Positions 24,136 through 27,430 of a stretch of 27,430 nt of DNA are shown piece after piece. The number at the start of each line of letters is the position of its first letter. Within the stretch, counting starts at the first letter, position 1. The notes beneath the pieces are model-generated. The model did not search any database. It was not told the DNA's origin and saw only the letters and a list, made by a program, of their open reading frames with translations. Where the stretch lies: positions 1 through 27,430 of the forward strand of contig JBDIBK010000052.1 of assembly GCA_039812845.1 (NCBI GenBank), read 5' to 3'. The stretch is from JACTMJ01 sp039812845 (GTDB lineage Bacteria > Acidobacteriota > Terriglobia > Bryobacterales > Bryobacteraceae). The translations under genes and the position numbers were made by a program.

Positions 24136-25350
24136 CTATGCTTTCTTCGCCGTCCACTTGGCTCTGCCGCCCGTTTCGGCCAGGAACCCCATGGCCTCCT
24201 GGTGCATGATCAACTGCGCATCGAGCAGACTGTCTGGCGTGTGGAAGTACGGCTTCCCATCCCGTTTCGCCGTCGAAAAGCTGGAGGCCGGCGATTCCAC
24301 GACCACCGACAGCGCCCCGCAATGAAGGTTCAGGGCGGTATCCAGATTGGGCGTTCGCCGGCCCCGCGGGTTGGGATTCGAAGTCTGCGCCGGATCGCCG
24401 CTTCGCTGCGTTCCGGCCAGGGTGAGCGCGGTCATCACGCGCCGGTAAAACGCTTCGTAGGTGGCGGCGAGGGCATCTTCCATTTGCGTCGGCAGCGGGT
24501 GCATGAAATCCGCGCCGGTGTGCATGTTGAGGATCAGGTCCGGCCGCTCGTCCGCGGTGAGCCTGAGCAGCGCCCGCGTTTCCGGCTGCGGATTGCCAAG
24601 GAAGTCGTCGTGCTGCAGGTTCACCCCCGCATCGTTCGGGTAGCCGCCGGGAAACTGCGTGGTGCTGAAATCGAGCGGGATGTTTCGCTTGCACTCCGGC
24701 CATCCGATGAGGGATCCGTCGGGCTTCCCGCCCGTATTGAAGTATTCGTGGACGGTTCCGTCGGTTCCCTGGTGGCGGATCATGCGGTGAGGCACGCGGG
24801 CGCGTCCATCCACATTGAGAATCGGAATCACGAGGATGCGGTCGACTCCCGCCGCGGCCTTCGTCAAGGCGGGCCAGCGTTTGCCGCGCAGGTCCGCGCC
24901 GGTCTCCAGCACGGAGAGCAGATTCACCGCTCCCACGATGCCTTCAAACTCACCGCCATGCACGCCCACCAGCGCGCAATACACCTTGCGGGACCAATCC
25001 GGGCCAAGATACGCCCGGATGTCACCATATCCCATGGACCCGGAATAGGTGCTCGTTCCCCGGCCCTGCCTCCCTTTGCCGTAGGAGACGAAGGGGATCT
25101 CCCGGTTTCCGGCGGTTCGCCCAAGGATAGAGACCGTTCCACGCGTTACCTTGCCGTGGAGAAAGCGCTCCACCGCCTCGACTTCGTTCACCCAGTACGA
25201 CGGGATATTGGGCTCCTCGAGCAGATAGCGCTCGGGAATGGTGTACTTGAGCTTGGCGTGGGCGGCGACCCGGGCTTCCGGCGCGATTTGCGCGCCTGAG
25301 GAAAGCAGGGGGGCACCGGCCAGGGAGAGCGCTCCGCGACGGCTGATCAT
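24136..25350 (-). CDS. Exported M14-family zinc metallocarboxypeptidase
   Basis: This 404-residue protein begins with a Tat-like signal (MISRRGALSLAGAPLLSS) and continues as an M14 carboxypeptidase. Zinc ligands are His131 and Glu134 (VGVHGGEFEG) and His277 (LILNMHTG); the catalytic glutamate is Glu352 (VVVESP). NVDGRAR (179-185) is at the usual substrate-binding region. It should hydrolyse C-terminal residues, or act as an amidase/deacylase on peptides or peptidoglycan fragments, outside the cytoplasm. The start at 25350 gives the signal sequence at the right place; no Shine-Dalgarno is seen, and a TAAAAT -10-like hexamer lies seven bases upstream, so the mRNA may be leaderless. It sits between the DUF5009 gene and the ThyX-like gene, all leftward. 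Confidence 0.88.
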   Translation of the reverse strand: MISRRGALSLAGAPLLSSGAQIAPEARVAAHAKLKYTIPERYLLEEPNIPSYWVNEVEAVERFLHGKVTRGTVSILGRTAGNREIPFVSYGKGRQGRGTSTYSGSMGYGDIRAYLGPDWSRKVYCALVGVHGGEFEGIVGAVNLLSVLETGADLRGKRWPALTKAAAGVDRILVIPILNVDGRARVPHRMIRHQGTDGTVHEYFNTGGKPDGSLIGWPECKRNIPLDFSTTQFPGGYPNDAGVNLQHDDFLGNPQPETRALLRLTADERPDLILNMHTGADFMHPLPTQMEDALAATYEAFYRRVMTALTLAGTQRSGDPAQTSNPNPRGRRTPNLDTALNLHCGALSVVVESPASSFSTAKRDGKPYFHTPDSLLDAQLIMHQEAMGFLAETGGRAKWTAKKA

Positions 25351-25357
25351 GCCATGA

Positions 25358-25363
25358 ATTTTA
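25358..25363 (-). promoter_or_regulatory. Possible -10 element of the M14 carboxypeptidase gene
   Basis: On the minus strand TAAAAT (25363-25358) matches five of six -10 bases and ends seven bases before the start codon at 25350, where the transcript would begin. No -35 hexamer is recognisable at 16-18 bases. It fits a leaderless mRNA, but chance in an AT-richer patch is possible. Confidence 0.25.
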
Positions 25364-25479
25364 CACGAAGCGCGCGGGCGCTTCCGAAGACAAGGCCGTT
25401 CGCGCGGGCGGAGCACACACGGAGCGAGCGCCCAGTGACGCCTTGCGGATCGGCGGGCTCGCCGGGGAGGCGCGGCGCG

Positions 25480-26616
25480 CTAAATCTTGATCAGGATCTT
25501 TCGCCGATAGAGCCAATAGCACACGTACCAGAGACCGAGCAGCACCAGCGAGTGCTGCAGGATCATTCCCAGATCTCCGAATACGCTGAAGTTCCCGGTG
25601 AAGCTGCTTAATCCGCGATTGAGCCAGCCCTTGATCCCGATCTGAGCGAGCGAGTAGACGAAGAGGGAATTCACTCCCAAAACGAGGAACGGAAACGCCC
25701 AGCGCTTGACCCCCCGGACCTCAATGATCCAATAGAAGGCGACCAGCATCAGAATCACCCAACCCGCGCTGAAGAAGGCAAAGGAAACGGTCCAGAGGCG
25801 CTTCACCATCGGGATGAACGGCTCCAGCGCCAGCCCAAGGACGAAGCTCGCGACGGCGCATCCCAGCAGGATCCGCAGTTTCTCCGCGTGACTCTTCTTC
25901 GTGAGCAGCAGAGCGCCCGCCCAGCAGCCGAACAGAATGGTGATCGCGTTTCCAATGAAATTGATCGTGGTGTAGAAGCCGGAATAGTTGTATCCCAGAA
26001 TCTTCAGGTCAATCAATGCCCCGATGTTTCCTTCCCGCGACCATGGCCCATCCGGTCCGGGGAAGGCGACGAAGAGCGCCCAATAGCCGAGCAGGATTCC
26101 CGCCGCCACCGCCACCTGCGCTTTGAACTGGAGGCGGGTGACCAGGAAGCACAGCACGTAGCCAAACGCGATCTGGCAGAGCACGTTGATGAACTGCAGC
26201 TTCAATCCGCCCGTCCGGCCCCAATTGGAATAAATGTTGCTGAGCGCGATGAGCACAAAGGCTCTCCAGGCGACGTGCCGGAACAGCTCCGCGTTCGTTG
26301 CGCCGCGCGCGATCCTCCGCGAGAACGCGAACGGCATGGCGAGGCCGACCATGAAGGTGAAGGCCGGCTGGATGAGGTCCCAGAACGTGCATCCCTCCCA
26401 AGCGGCATGATCCACTTGAGCGGCCAGCCACTGCCAGCCGGAATAGTTGCTGAGCACTCCGAAGCCGAAGCCTTCCGAGATGAGCAGCAGCATGATGAAG
26501 CCGCGGTAGGCATCGAGGCTCAGCAGGCGGTCGCCGGGTTTTCGCGGGGATTCCGGTTGCGGTGCGGCGTCGGAAACAGCCGTACCGGTTGAGGAGGGGC
26601 AGGTGGCGGTAGACAT
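25480..26616 (-). CDS. DUF5009 / heparan N-acetyltransferase-like multi-pass membrane protein
   Basis: This 378-residue integral membrane protein starts its conserved region with LLSLDAYRGFIMLLLISEGFG (about 34-54), the family hallmark of DUF5009 proteins, which are related to human HGSNAT and to acyltransferase-3-like enzymes. Roughly ten hydrophobic helices follow, including WDLIQPAFTFMVGLAMPFAF. Relatives are thought to transfer acetyl groups to sugars across the membrane; the acceptor here is unknown. The start at 26616 lies upstream of about 30 polar residues and is the last ATG before the first helix; the frame extends to 26928 without any domain signal. The protein ends in a basic tail (RRKILIKI). 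It is leftward with an upstream spacer of 355 bases, so it probably has its own promoter. Confidence 0.87.
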   Translation of the reverse strand: MSTATCPSSTGTAVSDAAPQPESPRKPGDRLLSLDAYRGFIMLLLISEGFGFGVLSNYSGWQWLAAQVDHAAWEGCTFWDLIQPAFTFMVGLAMPFAFSRRIARGATNAELFRHVAWRAFVLIALSNIYSNWGRTGGLKLQFINVLCQIAFGYVLCFLVTRLQFKAQVAVAAGILLGYWALFVAFPGPDGPWSREGNIGALIDLKILGYNYSGFYTTINFIGNAITILFGCWAGALLLTKKSHAEKLRILLGCAVASFVLGLALEPFIPMVKRLWTVSFAFFSAGWVILMLVAFYWIIEVRGVKRWAFPFLVLGVNSLFVYSLAQIGIKGWLNRGLSSFTGNFSVFGDLGMILQHSLVLLGLWYVCYWLYRRKILIKI

Positions 26617-26644
26617 TTGTGCGTACCCGTTCTTCCGGTCTGAA

Positions 26645-26650
26645 AGTATA
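26645..26650 (-). promoter_or_regulatory. Possible -10 element of the DUF5009 gene
   Basis: On the minus strand TATACT (26650-26645), preceded directly by TG, matches five of six -10 positions and lies 28 bases before the start at 26616. No consensus -35 is present; if real it would be an activator-dependent or extended -10-like promoter. Confidence 0.3.
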
Positions 26651-26790
26651 CATCCTGGGCGATCGCGAGTTTCGGCTCGCCCGGAAAACTTCCGCCGACG
26701 TGCCGGCTCCATTTGTATCGGAATGGAATGCGAACCGATGCCGCGCAGTGGGCCTTGCTCGCAGATGGTTGGGGGCGGTTCGTGAAAAAG

Positions 26791-26800
26791 TGTCCGGACA
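26791..26800. promoter_or_regulatory. Perfect 10-base palindrome TGTCCGGACA
   Basis: TGTCCGGACA is its own reverse complement. It lies 174 bases upstream of the DUF5009 start and shares its core with the cluster at 26872-26904, so both may be sites for one dimeric regulator. A transposon-end relic is an alternative. Confidence 0.45.
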
Positions 26801-26871
26801 ATGCCGATGTTGCTGAATCTGGCTAAGTGATTGAACGGAAGCGAGATCGGGTCTGACTGGCGGGCCGGAGC

Positions 26872-26904
26872 TTGTCCGGTTTGTCCGGATGCGTCCGGAC
26901 AAAC
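26872..26904. repeat. Cluster of TTGTCCGG sites containing an 11-bp hairpin
   Basis: TTGTCCGG occurs at 26872-26879 and 26881-26888 and inverted at 26895-26902. The last two form a perfect 11-bp inverted repeat, GTTTGTCCGGA (26879-26889) against TCCGGACAAAC (26894-26904), around a TGCG loop. It lies in the 355-base spacer 26617-26971 between two leftward genes. Without a T-run on either side it is a weak terminator candidate; an operator array or a mobile-element end fits better. I see no gene in the rest of this spacer. Confidence 0.6.
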
Positions 26905-26971
26905 GGGGACTGGGCGGTTGGGAAGCATAATGTCCGCCCCTCATTGCCGTAGCATCGGTGGGGTGCGGGGC

Positions 26972-27430
26972 TCAGCGGGCTTCCTGCCTCGCCGGGCCAG
27001 CAGAGGCCGGAGAGGGGGATGGGGATGCGAGGAGTGTCTCTTCTTGCGGTTGCCCGGCATTTTGCGAAACGAAGCCGTTTTGGGTTTGGGAGAGTTTGGA
27101 GCGGAGGAAGTCTGCTTCGGTGATGGGCGTGGGGGCGTTGAGGATGGATTCGAGGATGGCCAGGGCGGCCCGCTCTTCCGGGGACTCTGTTTCGTTGGGG
27201 GCGCTTTCGTTGGGGCTTGGGGGTTTGGGCGGGGCGGGGGATTGCTTGGCCTCCAGGGCGGAGACGCGGAGCGCATGGAGTTCGCGCTGGCGGGCTTCGC
27301 GGGCTTGGGCGATTTGCTGCTTGAGGGCGTGGGCTTCGGTCTGCCGCTGGGCCTGCGCTTCGGCGCGGAGGTGAGCGGCTTCCGCTCTGGCCTGGTTGGC
27401 TTCGGCGTGGCGGGCGTGGCGGGCGCGGTC
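26972..27430 (-). CDS. 3' part of a coiled-coil protein gene, cut by the right edge
   Basis: The minus strand is open from the right edge (27430) to a TGA at 26974-26972, 152 codons with no in-frame ATG, so the start must lie outside the window. Codons end mostly in C or G, as in the other genes here, which separates it from the overlapping open frames on both strands. The first 65 residues are Ala/Gln/Glu/Arg-rich and helical (for example KQQIAQAREARQRELHALR), a likely coiled coil. A Pro-rich hinge, a short amphipathic block (EERAALAILESILNAPTPIT) and a polar, Ser/Pro-rich tail follow. I do not recognise the family; similar Ala/Arg-rich helices end some repeated acidobacterial proteins of unknown function, but the N-terminal part is needed to decide. 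Confidence 0.65.
   Translation of the reverse strand, partial: DRARHARHAEANQARAEAAHLRAEAQAQRQTEAHALKQQIAQAREARQRELHALRVSALEAKQSPAPPKPPSPNESAPNETESPEERAALAILESILNAPTPITEADFLRSKLSQTQNGFVSQNAGQPQEETLLASPSPSPASAGPARQEAR

Noticed and set aside
22655..24325. A 556-codon open frame on the plus strand opposite the ThyX-like and M14 genes
   Set aside because: It crosses a gene boundary on the other strand and has antisense composition with no domain.
26958..27374. An open frame with an ATG on the plus strand at the right edge
   Set aside because: The translation is Ser/Arg/Ala/Cys/Trp-rich and lacks a ribosome binding site. The minus-strand frame has normal third-position GC and a coherent coiled-coil sequence.

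Overview
The window is a high-GC bacterial chromosome segment. I infer an Acidobacteriota member, most likely the Bryobacterales/Solibacter lineage. The reasons are the pairing of a planctomycete-type cytochrome/DUF1549/DUF1553 protein with a DUF1501 protein, a mosaic TIG/putative-Ig secreted protein, tandem MacB-type permeases, a DUF5009 membrane protein and uniformly GC-rich third codon positions. This is a judgement from gene content; no 16S gene or other taxonomic marker is present. I see no tRNA, rRNA, CRISPR array, prophage or intact insertion sequence.

Left part (1-4.2 kb): two tandem MacB/FtsX-type ABC permease genes, whose ATPase is presumably just outside the left edge, then a RhlE-like DEAD-box RNA helicase closed by a hairpin terminator. 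Next (4.2-11.9 kb) comes a divergent pair of envelope units. Leftward runs a membrane-anchored protein with a degenerate JAMM/MPN domain. Rightward run a small exported Ig-like protein and a 1375-residue secreted protein built of TIG and putative-Ig domains, followed by a strong hairpin terminator. A small RRM RNA-binding protein with a long untranslated leader follows.

Middle part (12.4-19.3 kb): a divergent aminotransferase / small ABC-type ATPase pair whose start codons overlap inside one CATG, then a leftward operon of a c-type cytochrome/DUF1549/LamG/DUF1553 protein and a DUF1501 protein, joined by an ATGA stop/start overlap and driven by a good -35/-10 promoter.

Right part (19.4-27.4 kb): a POT-family proton/peptide symporter, a sigma-54 activator with an apparently non-phosphorylatable receiver domain, a double-domain ThyX-like flavoprotein whose signature motif is split between the two halves, a Tat-exported M14 metallocarboxypeptidase and a DUF5009 membrane acyltransferase-like protein. 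The right edge cuts the 3' part of a leftward coiled-coil gene that has no start codon in the window. Peptide uptake and an exported peptidase suggest peptide scavenging, but no operon ties those two genes together.

The most promising items are the JAMM-like envelope protein, the split-motif ThyX-like protein, the pseudo-receiver activator and a cluster of TTGTCCGG half-sites with an 11-bp hairpin near the right edge.
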